64,000 nucleotides of DNA from Hymenobacter montanus (GTDB taxonomy: Bacteria > Bacteroidota > Bacteroidia > Cytophagales > Hymenobacteraceae): positions 62,001-126,000 of the forward strand of contig NZ_JACXAD010000017.1 of assembly GCF_014699115.1 (NCBI RefSeq), read 5' to 3'. Made by a program: the position numbers and the translations under genes. A model generated the notes under the pieces. That model saw nothing but the letters and a program-made list of their open reading frames with translations. It searched no databases and was not told the DNA's origin. Each line of letters starts with the position of its first letter. The stretch's first letter is position 1. Positions 47,701-54,966 of this stretch are shown piece by piece.

Positions 47701-49305
47701 ACGAATAAGCTCCGGGAAGTCAAACCCGTCGCCAAGGATAAAATCATTAGCAGTGGCAGGGTGGTGCAAGATGACATCCGCTACCGCAACCTGACCTTAA
47801 CGGGCAGCTCCTACGTAGCTTCCGGCAAGTTGGTGGAGGTAAAGGCTTTGGAGAAGATTCAGATGAGCCTCAACTTCCGCTCCGCGCAGGGCACCGACTT
47901 CTGGGCGCACATAGTGGACAATGGCACCTTCCAGTACGATGCCATCGGCAACCTGGTGCTCGACCAGGACGAGGGGACGAAAATCCAGTGGACGCCCTAC
48001 GGCAAGATTCGTCAGGTGGGAGTAAAGGACGACAGTCTCCTCATTCGCTACCGGTACGACGCGGCCGGCAACCGGGTGGAGAAGCAGGTGGTAGTGAACA
48101 ACACGATAACCGTTACGCGTTACCTGCGGGATGCTTCCGGCAATGTAATGGCTATTTACAAAGACGGTAGCCTGATTGAACAGCCCATTTACGGTAGTTC
48201 CCGGATAGGGGAGTACAAGGGCGGCGTGGGCATCGGCACCCGCAGGCTGGGGGAGAAAAACTACGAGCTAAGCAACCACCTGGGCAACGTGCTGGCCACC
48301 GTCAGCGATAAGGTAGGCATGCAGGATCCCCACGTGTGGGCCAGTGTAACCAGCACCAGCGATTACTATCCCTTCGGTTTAACCATGAATGGAAGAGCCT
48401 GGAACGATATTACCGGCTACCGCTTTGGGTTTAATGGGAAGGAGAAGGATGCCGAATTCAACAGCAACTATGACTTTGGGGCAAGAATTTATGACCCACG
48501 TATTGGAAGGTGGATGGCAACCGACCCGCTCGCGGGGAAGATGAGCAGCCACAGCCCGTATAACTATGCTTTTGATAATCCTGTATCTCTTATTGACCCA
48601 GATGGGATGATGCCTCATTCTCCAATTTATGGATTAGATGGTAAATATCTGGGAAACGATAGTAAAGGATTTACAGGGCAGGTAATTTTCATGAGTGAGC
48701 AAATGTTTGCCTTATTGGGAGGAATTCAAGGGGGTGGATTTGGTGCAAACTATTCAAATAACATAAATCATGAAACTGCTTTGCAATATGGACAAACACT
48801 TCCCCAGATAATGGGAAAAGACCCGATTAGCATGAGCCCAGGGACAATGAATATGATCAATAGTGCATTAACGGATATAGTATCAAAAGGGAAAGACATG
48901 GGCTTTACCATTTCAGAACTTCACAATGGTAAAACTTCAACGAGTTATATAGAACCATCAAAAACCCCCAATATTTTGCTACAAATTAAGACTAATGATG
49001 GGAATCGTTCATATATGGGGCAGGAAGATTCTCCTGCAAATATGCGTGTTACGAATGGTACAATGACATTTCAGCTACAAAGCCGTTTATGGACAACAAA
49101 TGGGGAGTTTACTGTGGAAAACATACAAAATGCTGCCGTCCATGAAGGAAAAGGTCATCTTAAAGGGCATGTTCCTGGAGAAGGAGTGTTGCACGCAAAA
49201 GCATTTGAGATGCAATTTCATCATTCCACATGGAAAGGAACTACACCAAAATGGAAAAAAGAAATGATTAAATCTCATAAGGCTATAATAGAAGAAAGGT
49301 TGTAG
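41752..49305 (+). CDS. Rhs polymorphic toxin with embedded LRR block (2517 aa)
   Basis: Signal peptide 1-32. Residues about 40-1060 form the Bacteroidetes Rhs N-terminal region. A proline/threonine linker leads to an LRR block (about 1079-1325, about eight repeats of the LxxLxLxxNxLTGxIPxxIGxL type), then an Ig-like module. YD repeats run from about 1500 to 2160 (YYYDQAGNL, YRYDAAGNR), and the Rhs core ends in RIYDPRIGRWMATDPLAG and PDG near residue 2285. The last about 230 residues are a toxin-like tip with HEGKGH at 2464-2469 and further histidines, possibly metal-binding. DNA for the tip is clearly AT-richer than the rest, the usual sign of tip exchange. The tip's activity is unknown. Confidence 0.92.
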   Translation: MKRSAVKHLFALGRIAFALLLGFLQYSVGHAQSVTRIPPAIRVSREGRLPLPDVERQFLFSDLSAGIQKNVFPGPRCLSGRYYVGVQLLYDLGDRNTTQPWTADLEVSFLRGSEVLWTKPLRVDMGTQTFITTVFHDTLVSCDGNYYVAIKTKTASTETPQQNISLKVLLFKHLEEAFNPSTAITLNTSLANGYASVQWNHPGTATASYDLEWVFIEDHEPFAGATADAAFAYKEPVRISTANRYYQHALVYPKGRLWYRTRAVGYNPAYPTHRIPGQWFYSGNAGIAVNNTQADKTWQRQTAFTENGEYKHGVSYLDGSLRTRQQLTNLSSERRTLVGESLYDYEGRKSVEVMAVPAGDSALTYHANFHAFSPLLPAVADHTGAGRQKFNYDNYRLENSPMSSQVGAAQYYSPLNPFTSIHRNYTPQANGYVYSQTEYLNDATGRVSRQGGVGQRFRIDSLHASRQFYGTAVTEELVRLFGSNVGAASHYRKNLAVDANGQVSVTYQDQEGRTIATALAGEKPDNVQALPSYTALSLAPITVNAGTRNAIQDGVSTTVHTLLNTSPNTGYTFQYDLSAYAASLEQLGCQTCAFDLKITLTDPEGFPVKISQAIGNESTSEYSYERRNISAASCASPTPLNAAFTLSLPDIGNYTVVKTLTPHELSFEQLSTLVLANPSVQQQIQQIRDSYVVQPDNCAICTESCPEAESVIETTIQEVATRNCDNIYQQIVAYYQGKYGEAGEEPYQVPLDSIRAHPAYCEYLLCDKNQPSDVFEMQLARVDTWETAVSKGYHRTLDLDPFFNNPALSGADYKASAAAKLNDVFVATLPVDSNNDGTPDDSRTYRGPITEVIDPANTAFYIDEQGKPNPAGKHLLYLDLMGRRSQLSPAAYSAQLSQQRWTLYKSFYLEAKRKTKLEIPEYNNCPGAKASLQLMDGLPQTSDGITTYGETNGATGPVSVPQLQMSIAAIQNKCAHKLSAADSIAVAGHLQTYFNGNPKNFFRVILIEDLATNPSLVAIEAILQRSGCSLNGVAVANPISCVRDTTLYLPLPTTTPISPNPSTGNPSPTPTIIPPPPSTIEQERQALLALYNATGGPRWINKKGWQTGSLDSLLAGQWSGVTVSMVRVNGVDQPHVTRISFSNNRLNGSLPAALINLTYLNSLSISLNPNLTGPIPAEIGGLPNLSQLILNNNRLTGPIPRTIGLLQNLTYLQLSANQLTGSIPTEIGALSKLIRLYLMNNALTGSIPTSFGNLKQVYILQLSDNFLSGPIPAEIGGMTSLQMLALSNNKYLTGVLPTSICTIPTLSDLAIMDNQFTFEHLLYTIQHKLPGTSFSYNRQDSVDLRLRITVPVGRTLTFTAAVDRSTTPASLYQWFKVANGRTTALQASPSATAFTYTTPPLTLADIGTRYYYKITNPGARTLTLVSRTRTLVAGWVVNTCLAYDQHNPFSVVLSLNDLVAQCQANAAQENSILIQLAIDKLLEGLTSTAYAAYRTNCLNRVSEALRYTYASKEHHYTLYYYDQAGNLAQTVPPEGVKPLTPARVASFLAGNRTDPPHLLRTRYQYNSLNALVAQHTPDGGESRSFYNEKGQLRLSQNAEQRKNIEQSPILATKPARSYSYTRYDEQGRVREVGELATAQPLAALKDSLDSPSFPSAGRGDYQLADRTLTYYDFPKKSLRSVFAQQFLRSRVSWTAMLEKGFSDTIATYYSYDVHGNVRSLLQALPGLAPKRTDYRYDLVSGKVNYVFYQYGQADEFTHRYQYDADNRLTSVFTSSDGFLWNKEAKYQYYLHGPLARVELGEYRVQGLDHYYTLQGWLKGVNMPYAGDAGRDGSPGSSVGNDAFAYSLGYYQGDYQPLNASVALSDSRDKLWPRLRQTMGHQGLYNGNIAWMVTDLPKLGELANNRTKGMQGMLYQYDQLNRIVQSRSLTSYQAGSGFGARASGSAGAYDEDYSYDGNGNLLTLQRRDETAALQDDFRYAYYPGTNKLREVKPVAKDKIISSGRVVQDDIRYRNLTLTGSSYVASGKLVEVKALEKIQMSLNFRSAQGTDFWAHIVDNGTFQYDAIGNLVLDQDEGTKIQWTPYGKIRQVGVKDDSLLIRYRYDAAGNRVEKQVVVNNTITVTRYLRDASGNVMAIYKDGSLIEQPIYGSSRIGEYKGGVGIGTRRLGEKNYELSNHLGNVLATVSDKVGMQDPHVWASVTSTSDYYPFGLTMNGRAWNDITGYRFGFNGKEKDAEFNSNYDFGARIYDPRIGRWMATDPLAGKMSSHSPYNYAFDNPVSLIDPDGMMPHSPIYGLDGKYLGNDSKGFTGQVIFMSEQMFALLGGIQGGGFGANYSNNINHETALQYGQTLPQIMGKDPISMSPGTMNMINSALTDIVSKGKDMGFTISELHNGKTSTSYIEPSKTPNILLQIKTNDGNRSYMGQEDSPANMRVTNGTMTFQLQSRLWTTNGEFTVENIQNAAVHEGKGHLKGHVPGEGVLHAKAFEMQFHHSTWKGTTPKWKKEMIKSHKAIIEERL

Positions 49306-49307
49306 AT

Positions 49308-49373
49308 ATGAAAAAGCTGGTTGTGCGTTACTGTAGTAGAGAAGAGACATCTTGCGTCATAGTCCACGAATCT
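49308..49373 (+). pseudogene. Possible start of a lost immunity gene
   Basis: An ATG two bases after the Rhs stop opens MKKLVVRYCSREETSC and then merges, without a stop, into IS1 transposase sequence (VVCPHCHQPEH). Polymorphic toxin tips are normally followed at once by their immunity gene. This position and spacing fit, but only about 22 codons remain. It could equally be leader sequence of the IS1 remnant. Confidence 0.25.
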
Positions 49374-49374
49374 G

Positions 49375-49830
49375 TTGTTTGTCCGCATTGCCACCAGCCC
49401 GAGCACGTGTACAGGCATAGCCCCACGGCCGATGGGCCGTGGGGCACCAAGTCTACGGTGCACGGTCTGCCGCCGCTTTCAGTTGCTCTACAAGCATAGG
49501 GCCGGTATGGGCAACCGCGTTGAAGCGCTTGCCCTGAATGGCAGCGGCATCCGCGACACGGGCCGTGTGTTGGGCATCAGCCCACAAGTGGTGATGGCGC
49601 AGCTAAAAAAAGATCGAGTAAATAAACTAGCGCCCGCCTGTGCATCCGGCCTATGGAGGCCAGCAACCCACAACATTGTGCGTCTACGCCGACGAGATGT
49701 GATTGGGCTACAAGCGGCAGCCGCGCTGGCTCTGGTAGGTAGAGGATGTGGACACGGCGTGGGTGGTGGCCTATGTGTTTGGCCCCTTGTCTTGAAAGTC
49801 CGTCATCAGCATCACGAGGTTTTTTAAGGA
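49375..49830 (+). pseudogene. Decayed IS1-family transposase
   Basis: Read across three frames, it gives CPHCHQPEHVYRH (zinc finger), FQLLYKHRAGMGNRVEALAL, a helix-turn-helix (GIRDTGRVLGISPQVVMAQL), then YADEM, a stop, and WVVAYVFGP from the catalytic domain. It has several frameshifts and stops, and I find no inverted repeats. It belongs to a different IS1 subgroup from the element at 20155-20900. Confidence 0.6.
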
Positions 49831-49985
49831 GCGTATTGCAGGCGCGCAGCCGAGTCAGCAGTTGCTGGAACTGCGGTAGTCTTTGGAGGACGACGCTTTT
49901 TCCTGCACGATGTCGGCGCAGCCCGCGGCCTGCAAGGCATCGCTTATAAATGCAACTGCTGGTCCTGGGGAATTAGGCTCCGACT
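49830..49985 (-). pseudogene. Serine recombinase N-terminal fragment
   Basis: On the minus strand, ISDALQAAGCADIVQEKASS is followed after a frame change by QFQQLLTRLRACNTLL. This matches the QLDALxxAGCxxIFxExASGxKxxRPxLxxLLxxLRxGDTL block of resolvase-type serine recombinases. Only this piece survives. From 49986 to 50272 I see no recognisable gene. Confidence 0.5.
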
Positions 49986-50359
49986 TGCAGATGTGGCTCC
50001 ACGCCGCCAAGCATGTAGTATTGGGCACTTGAAAATGTTTATGGGTACTTCGCCTTGACCTGGCACCAAGCCTGTCGACTACAAAAGCGTAGTGCTGTGG
50101 TGCGACAACGTGAGGACATCGTTTGCTGCCGCTCCGCTTAAGTAGCCGCACGGCCTGGTCACGAATAGCGAAGCTGCGTCGGGTATCCAAGGTGGCTTCG
50201 CTGCCTCGATCAGATGCATATATGGCTGGTCAACGCTACGTAAGTTCAACCGAGAGCTACTTGGCCAATTAAATGCAAGAGTTACAAACCGCCGTAGAAC
50301 AGTCCCACTCAATACCTTACCTTTATCATCCTGCTCTAGCAATAAAACGCTTAAAAAAG

Positions 50360-50983
50360 ATGAATATAAAATTAACCGATACTCAAAAAATAAAGCTGCT
50401 CAACTCCACCGACATCTATGGCGTAATGCAGCAAGTCTTGTTGCGAGAAAATAAAATCGACCGGAACAAAGAACATTTTTGGACGATTGGTTTAGACAAT
50501 GCCAATCGTATTTTATACTTAGAATTGATTAGCCTCGGAACTACGACCAGTGTACCCGTAGAGCCGATGCAGGTGTTCAGGATTGCCGTACAAAAAGCCG
50601 CGCTAAAAATGGTATTGGTACATAACCATCCTACGGGGGAAATGAAGCACTCCCAAGGAGATATAGACATCACCGACCGTTTATTACAGGTAGGCCGCAT
50701 TCTGGGTATTGAAGTGATAGATCACTTAATCATCGGAGAAAAAGCCTACAATAGCTTTAGCGATACCGGCCTGTTACAGCAGATACAGGAAAGTACCAGG
50801 TATGTTCCCAACTATCAGCTGCAGGCTAAAATTAAACAGGAAGCGGAAAAAATAGGCGCTCAAAAAGAAAAACTAAACCTTGCCAAAGCCTTAAAAGGAA
50901 AAGGCTTTCCCATATCGCAAATAGTAGAACTAACGGGCATCAGCGAAGAAGAAGCCAAAAAGCTAAAACCCAAAAAAGCTTAA
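50360..50983 (+). CDS. RadC-like JAB-domain protein with Rpn-type tail (207 aa)
   Basis: The start at 50360 (MNIKLTDTQKIKLL) is preferred over the longer frame from 50273. Residues about 45-150 are the RadC/JAB fold with the metal-binding motif HNHPTGEMKHSQGD and a preceding catalytic-type glutamate (YLELISLG). The usual N-terminal helix-hairpin-helix of full RadC is missing. Residues about 155-207 are helical and end KALKGKGFPISQIVELTGISEEEAKKL, a pattern I associate with the C-terminus of Rpn/PD-(D/E)XK recombination-promoting nucleases. Low GC and its position next to IS and recombinase debris suggest mobile origin. Function of this family is unsettled. Confidence 0.85.
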   Translation: MNIKLTDTQKIKLLNSTDIYGVMQQVLLRENKIDRNKEHFWTIGLDNANRILYLELISLGTTTSVPVEPMQVFRIAVQKAALKMVLVHNHPTGEMKHSQGDIDITDRLLQVGRILGIEVIDHLIIGEKAYNSFSDTGLLQQIQESTRYVPNYQLQAKIKQEAEKIGAQKEKLNLAKALKGKGFPISQIVELTGISEEEAKKLKPKKA

Positions 50984-51087
50984 CCCCTAGGATCACGCTT
51001 TGCCGAACCGCTGAGTCGGAGGTTTTACCCTATTCGTTCTATTCGTTTAACAACACCCAAAATAGCGAAACGTAGCAACTTGGTTGA

Positions 51088-51129
51088 GCGTTGAACAGCG
51101 CAGCATGGTGCTGCGGAGCGTCAGAACGC
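51088..51129. repeat. REP-like imperfect palindrome
   Basis: CGCAGCA at 51099-51105 pairs with TGCTGCG at 51109-51115 around a TGG loop, and outer GCGTT pairs with AACGC at 51125-51129. It sits between the convergent RadC-like and acylase genes and lacks the T-run of an intrinsic terminator, so it looks like an extragenic palindromic element. Confidence 0.4.
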
Positions 51130-53580
51130 CTAGTTGTTCTTTAACACCCAGGCGGTAGCCACGCGTGGGTTCGGCTCCTGGGCTGAGCGCAGGAACACCA
51201 GCTCATCCAGTTGGCCCACGCGCCAGGTTTCCAGCAGATTATTGTAGAAGGGCGAGCCGGGGTTGCCACTCTGCCCGCCGGGATATACGCCATAGGCCCG
51301 TACCCGCGGGCCCAGCGCCACCACCATGCGCCAGGACGGGCCATTGCGCTTGGAGGTAGCGTTCACGATGCCGGCGCCCCCGCCACAGTCCACCCCCAAC
51401 TGCCCGAAGCCCTTGAGCTGGAGCAGGTGCAGCAAGTCGGTGCCTTTCTGACTGCCCCAGCGCCACTTGGGCGAAGGCGGCCCGAATTTGCGGGTGAGCG
51501 AGTCGATGGCGAAACGCAGGCTTTGCCGAGCGAGCTCGGGCAGGGTTTCCCGGGCTGGCGTTCGATGGTCGTCAATCCAGGGCGAGGTGTCCTCGTTCAG
51601 GATCAGGTTGTTGGTTCGGTCGCGGGCCGGGTAGCGCATTTCCAGACCGGTGGCTTGCGCCCCGAAGTCGTCGTCCCAGAGGCGCTTCACCAAGTCGTTG
51701 TACCACAAGTTGAACACGCTGGGCCCAACGGCATCGGCGGTGTACTGATAACGCCAGCGGTGCATCTCGGCCAACACGATTGTTTCATCCGGGATAGCGG
51801 CTGAGGCGGGGCCGGCCCCGGGAGCGGCCACCAGGGCCAGCAGGCGGGGCAGCATAAGCTGGGCGTTGAGGTCCAGCACGTCGTTTTGCAGCTCACGCAG
51901 GCTGTCGGGCGTAATCCCGCTCATCGCGCTCAGCCGCTGGTTGATACGGTGGCCGCGCTCGTAGCTGCTATAGGTCCAGTTCAAGTAGTAGGGGTAGTCG
52001 GGCCCGGCCGAGAACTGGTTGGCCGAGCTCACGAAGCCGCGGGCCGGGTTCTTCACGTGCGGGTTCTGGGCTGGCGGAATCCACCCCTGCCAGTCGTAGG
52101 CCGGGTCGGTGCCGTCGAGGATGAACTTGCCCTGATCGCGCCACTTCAGGGGGAAGCGGCCGTTGGGCCAGATGGCAATGTCCTGCTCGGTGTCGGCGAA
52201 GATAAAATTCTGAGCCGGTGAGCCATAGCTGGCCAGGGCCGCCGTGTAGTCGGGGTAGGAGCGGGCCCGGTTCAGTTGGTAGAAGGTCAGGATCTCGTTG
52301 GCCCCGTCGTGGGCGGTCCAGCGCATGGCGTGGGCAATGGGCGTTTGAGCGAGAAAGGGTTTCTCGGGCTTGTCGTACACAATCGGGCCGTGGTGCGTGT
52401 ACAGCACGGTATCGAGCCGGTCGGGCTGCCCGCGCACTTTGAGGTGCTCCACCACCCGGCGCACGGGTTTCCAGCGGCCGTCGTGCCAGTATTCGCGGCG
52501 GGTGGAGTCGCGGAATTTCAGCTGGTAGAAATCGAGCACGTCGGCGGCCACGTTGGTCACCCCCCAGGCCACGCGCTCATTGAAGCCGATAATAACCAGC
52601 GGCGAGCCGGGAATGGTAACGCCGTATACGTTCACGCCCGGCGCACTCAGCTGAATCTGGTACCAGATGCTGGGCAGGTTGAGCTGCAGGTGCGGGTCGT
52701 TGGCCAGCAGCGGGTAGCCCGAGGCCGATTTGGCGCCGCTCACCGCGAAGTTATTGGAGCCCAGGTCGGCCGCGGGCTCGTCGCGCAGCTGGTGGGCCGC
52801 GTAAGCCGCCTCGAACGACTTGGGCACGGCGGGTATGGGCAAAGGCTTGAAGTCCAGCGGCGTGCCCACCGGCACGATGGGGTCCTCGCGGGTGGGGTAG
52901 TCCGGGAACAGGTCCTTGGTGATGGCCGGGCCGTAGCGGCGCAGAATGTTGCTCATGCGCAGGTCGTCGGTGCGCCCGCTCAGGTCCCAGGCCATAAACT
53001 TGAGCAGCAGGGCACACTTCAGCGGCTGCCACGGCTCGGGCTGGTAGTCGAGGAGCTTGTACTCGAAGGGCAGCGTCGCGGGCGTGAGCTGCCCGATGTA
53101 GGCGTTCACCCCCGCCGAGTACGACTCTAGCACGGTGCGCGTAGTGGGGTGGGCCATCATGCTCCTGAGCGAGTTGGCCGCGCCAAACGGCAGGCCCATG
53201 CGCCGAAAAAACCGGTCGGTTTCCAACCGGGCGGGGCCCACCAGCTCGGCCAATCGGCCGGCCGCGACGTGGGTCTGGAACTCCATCTGCCAGAGCCGGT
53301 CCTGAGCCGTGAGGTAGCCCTGGGCGAAATACAGGTCGTGGTCGTTTTGGGCAAAGACGTGCGGCACCCGGTGGTCGTCGTAGCGCACGGTCACGGGCTG
53401 CCGCAAGCCCGGCAGGGCCAGCGTTCGGCGGGTCGGGAAGTCACCCGGGGCTTCGCCATTCTGCCAGAACCCCCGGTAGGGGCTCAGCAGCTTGCCGAAG
53501 GGCGGAACGTCGCCGTGCTTGGTGTTCAGCCCCCAAACGAGCGAGAAACTAACAGCCAGCGCCAGCAGAGCCTTGATCAT
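51130..53580 (-). CDS. Penicillin acylase family protein (816 aa)
   Basis: Start at 53580, where MIKALLALAVSFSLVWG is a signal peptide. The pro-enzyme has the family layout. The alpha part carries VRYDDHRVPHVFAQNDHDLYFAQGYLTAQDRLWQME. Then comes a spacer and the new N-terminus at GSNNFAV, where Ser275 should be the autocatalytic N-terminal nucleophile of the Ntn-hydrolase fold. PLLANDPHLQLNLPSIWY and FNERVAWGVTNVAADVLD follow, as is usual. Members hydrolyse beta-lactam side-chain amides or acyl-homoserine lactones in the periplasm; the substrate here cannot be told from sequence. Full length for the family, single gene, terminator-like hairpin upstream. Confidence 0.93.
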   Translation of the reverse strand: MIKALLALAVSFSLVWGLNTKHGDVPPFGKLLSPYRGFWQNGEAPGDFPTRRTLALPGLRQPVTVRYDDHRVPHVFAQNDHDLYFAQGYLTAQDRLWQMEFQTHVAAGRLAELVGPARLETDRFFRRMGLPFGAANSLRSMMAHPTTRTVLESYSAGVNAYIGQLTPATLPFEYKLLDYQPEPWQPLKCALLLKFMAWDLSGRTDDLRMSNILRRYGPAITKDLFPDYPTREDPIVPVGTPLDFKPLPIPAVPKSFEAAYAAHQLRDEPAADLGSNNFAVSGAKSASGYPLLANDPHLQLNLPSIWYQIQLSAPGVNVYGVTIPGSPLVIIGFNERVAWGVTNVAADVLDFYQLKFRDSTRREYWHDGRWKPVRRVVEHLKVRGQPDRLDTVLYTHHGPIVYDKPEKPFLAQTPIAHAMRWTAHDGANEILTFYQLNRARSYPDYTAALASYGSPAQNFIFADTEQDIAIWPNGRFPLKWRDQGKFILDGTDPAYDWQGWIPPAQNPHVKNPARGFVSSANQFSAGPDYPYYLNWTYSSYERGHRINQRLSAMSGITPDSLRELQNDVLDLNAQLMLPRLLALVAAPGAGPASAAIPDETIVLAEMHRWRYQYTADAVGPSVFNLWYNDLVKRLWDDDFGAQATGLEMRYPARDRTNNLILNEDTSPWIDDHRTPARETLPELARQSLRFAIDSLTRKFGPPSPKWRWGSQKGTDLLHLLQLKGFGQLGVDCGGGAGIVNATSKRNGPSWRMVVALGPRVRAYGVYPGGQSGNPGSPFYNNLLETWRVGQLDELVFLRSAQEPNPRVATAWVLKNN

Positions 53581-53627
53581 GGTAGAGGTTCGTTGATAGT
53601 GGTTCGTTATCAGGACTGAAAAGCAAA

Positions 53628-53658
53628 AGCCAATTAACGACAATGTCGTCAATTGGCT
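53628..53658 (-). terminator. Predicted intrinsic terminator after rlpA
   Basis: A 14-bp stem with one mismatch (arms 53628-53641 and 53645-53658, loop AAT) is followed on the minus strand by TTTGCTTTT. It lies between the rlpA stop and the acylase start and fits termination of rlpA. Confidence 0.5.
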
Positions 53659-53754
53659 TCAATGAATTTTTACCCCTGGGTGGGCCTGAGGTGCTCCCGG
53701 TGCTCAGTTACCAGGCCGGCCGCTAGCCGCGAATAGCGGACCGCTAGCCAGCGC

Positions 53755-54624
53755 TCACTGCAAGGCCACTTCGCGCACGAGTCCGCCGATGCCCCAAACC
53801 ATCAGCCGCTTGCGCGTGGCTTCGGCTTTGGCGCGGTCCTCGAACTTGCCCACGAGCACGCGGCTGTGCGGCCGGCCGTCCACCAAATCCTGCGACACTT
53901 CCACTTGCAGCTCGGGCAGCAGCGATTTGATGCGAGCCTGAATGCTCTGGGCATTAGCGGCGTCGAGAAAGGAGCCGGCCTGGATGAGGAAGCTCTTCGG
54001 GCAGTCGACCGTTTCGGCCACGGCTACGGCTTGGGTGGTAGAAGGCCGGGAGGCCTCTATTAGGGTGGCCTCAGCGGGCTCGGCCGACGCCGTCGAATCG
54101 GGCGCGGAGTAAGTCGTGTGTGCGGCGTCGGGGTTGGGGTCGGCGGCATAGAGGGCCGCTAGGTTGCTGGGCGTAGTAGTCAGGCCCAGGGGCGTTTCGG
54201 CTGGCACTACTTCGGCGACCACCGTGGCGGCTCCGCAGCTGGTAATGCCCAGTGGGCGGGCCGCGATTTCGGAGAGGTCAAGAATGCGCTGGTGGCGATA
54301 AGGGCCCCGGTCCGACACCCGCACGACCACCGACTTGCCGTTTTTCACGTTGGTAACCCGGATGCGCGTGCCGAAGGGCAGGGTTTTGTGGGCGCAGGTG
54401 TACTTAAAGCGGTCGTACCGCTCTCCGCTGGTCGTCCGTCGGCCCTGAAAGTAACTGCCATACCAGGAGGCCCGGCCGCGCATCACGGTGGTGGTGGTGC
54501 TTGGGCCGGAGGCTGATTTTGTGGTGCCGGGGTTAGTGGCATGCGCCGAAACGCTCAACAAAGTCAGCAGGAAAAAAAGGAAACTGGAGGGGGCGAGTAC
54601 TCTAAGACGACGAAATAAAATCAT
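53755..54624 (-). CDS. rlpA: RlpA-like septal lytic transglycosylase with SPOR domain (289 aa)
   Basis: Signal peptide 1-29. Residues about 48-145 are the double-psi beta-barrel: RASWYGSYFQGRRTTSGERYD, CAHKTLPFGTRIRVTN and VRVSDRGPYRHQRILDLS are the family's hallmark blocks. They include the aspartate and histidine-type residues needed for cleavage of denuded glycan strands. A threonine/alanine-rich linker leads to a C-terminal SPOR domain (about 210-289: FLIQAGSFLDAANAQ, SRVLVGKFEDRAKAE), which binds septal peptidoglycan. There is no lipobox. Expected role: glycan trimming at the division site. A strong promoter match lies 26 bp upstream. Confidence 0.93.
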   Translation of the reverse strand: MILFRRLRVLAPSSFLFFLLTLLSVSAHATNPGTTKSASGPSTTTTVMRGRASWYGSYFQGRRTTSGERYDRFKYTCAHKTLPFGTRIRVTNVKNGKSVVVRVSDRGPYRHQRILDLSEIAARPLGITSCGAATVVAEVVPAETPLGLTTTPSNLAALYAADPNPDAAHTTYSAPDSTASAEPAEATLIEASRPSTTQAVAVAETVDCPKSFLIQAGSFLDAANAQSIQARIKSLLPELQVEVSQDLVDGRPHSRVLVGKFEDRAKAEATRKRLMVWGIGGLVREVALQ

Positions 54625-54649
54625 GCGATTTAACGGATGGTGAACCCGA

Positions 54650-54681
54650 CAAACATAGGCCCCCCCAGGGAGATTGCTAAA
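54650..54681 (-). promoter_or_regulatory. Predicted promoter of rlpA
   Basis: On the minus strand TATGTTTG (54657-54650) matches TAnnTTTG exactly. TTTA (54681-54678; consensus TTTG) is 20 bases upstream. The ATG at 54624 follows 25 bp after the -7 box. The rest of the 342-bp divergent gap is AT-rich and presumably holds the promoter of the opposite gene; I could not pin that one down. Confidence 0.55.
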
Positions 54682-54966
54682 TCACCTGCCCCATTTGCTA
54701 ACAATTTGAGTCTAAAAATTGCACTTTACAGATAAAACTTGCATTTAATTAATCCAAGACTAAAATGAGAAAGTGCCGCTGAGCGTGCGCAAACTATATT
54801 TTTCGGATCTATGCTAAGCCATTGCGCAGGTCAAAAATTAGATTATGCGGCACGTATAAAATTTGGTCATCACGCAGTTGGCCAGCTTCGAAAGCTGGTT
54901 GCAAAAGTCCCGATTTTTTCGTAAGAGCAGTAAGAGCCCGCGGGTCGCAACCCCTACCTTTGCCGC

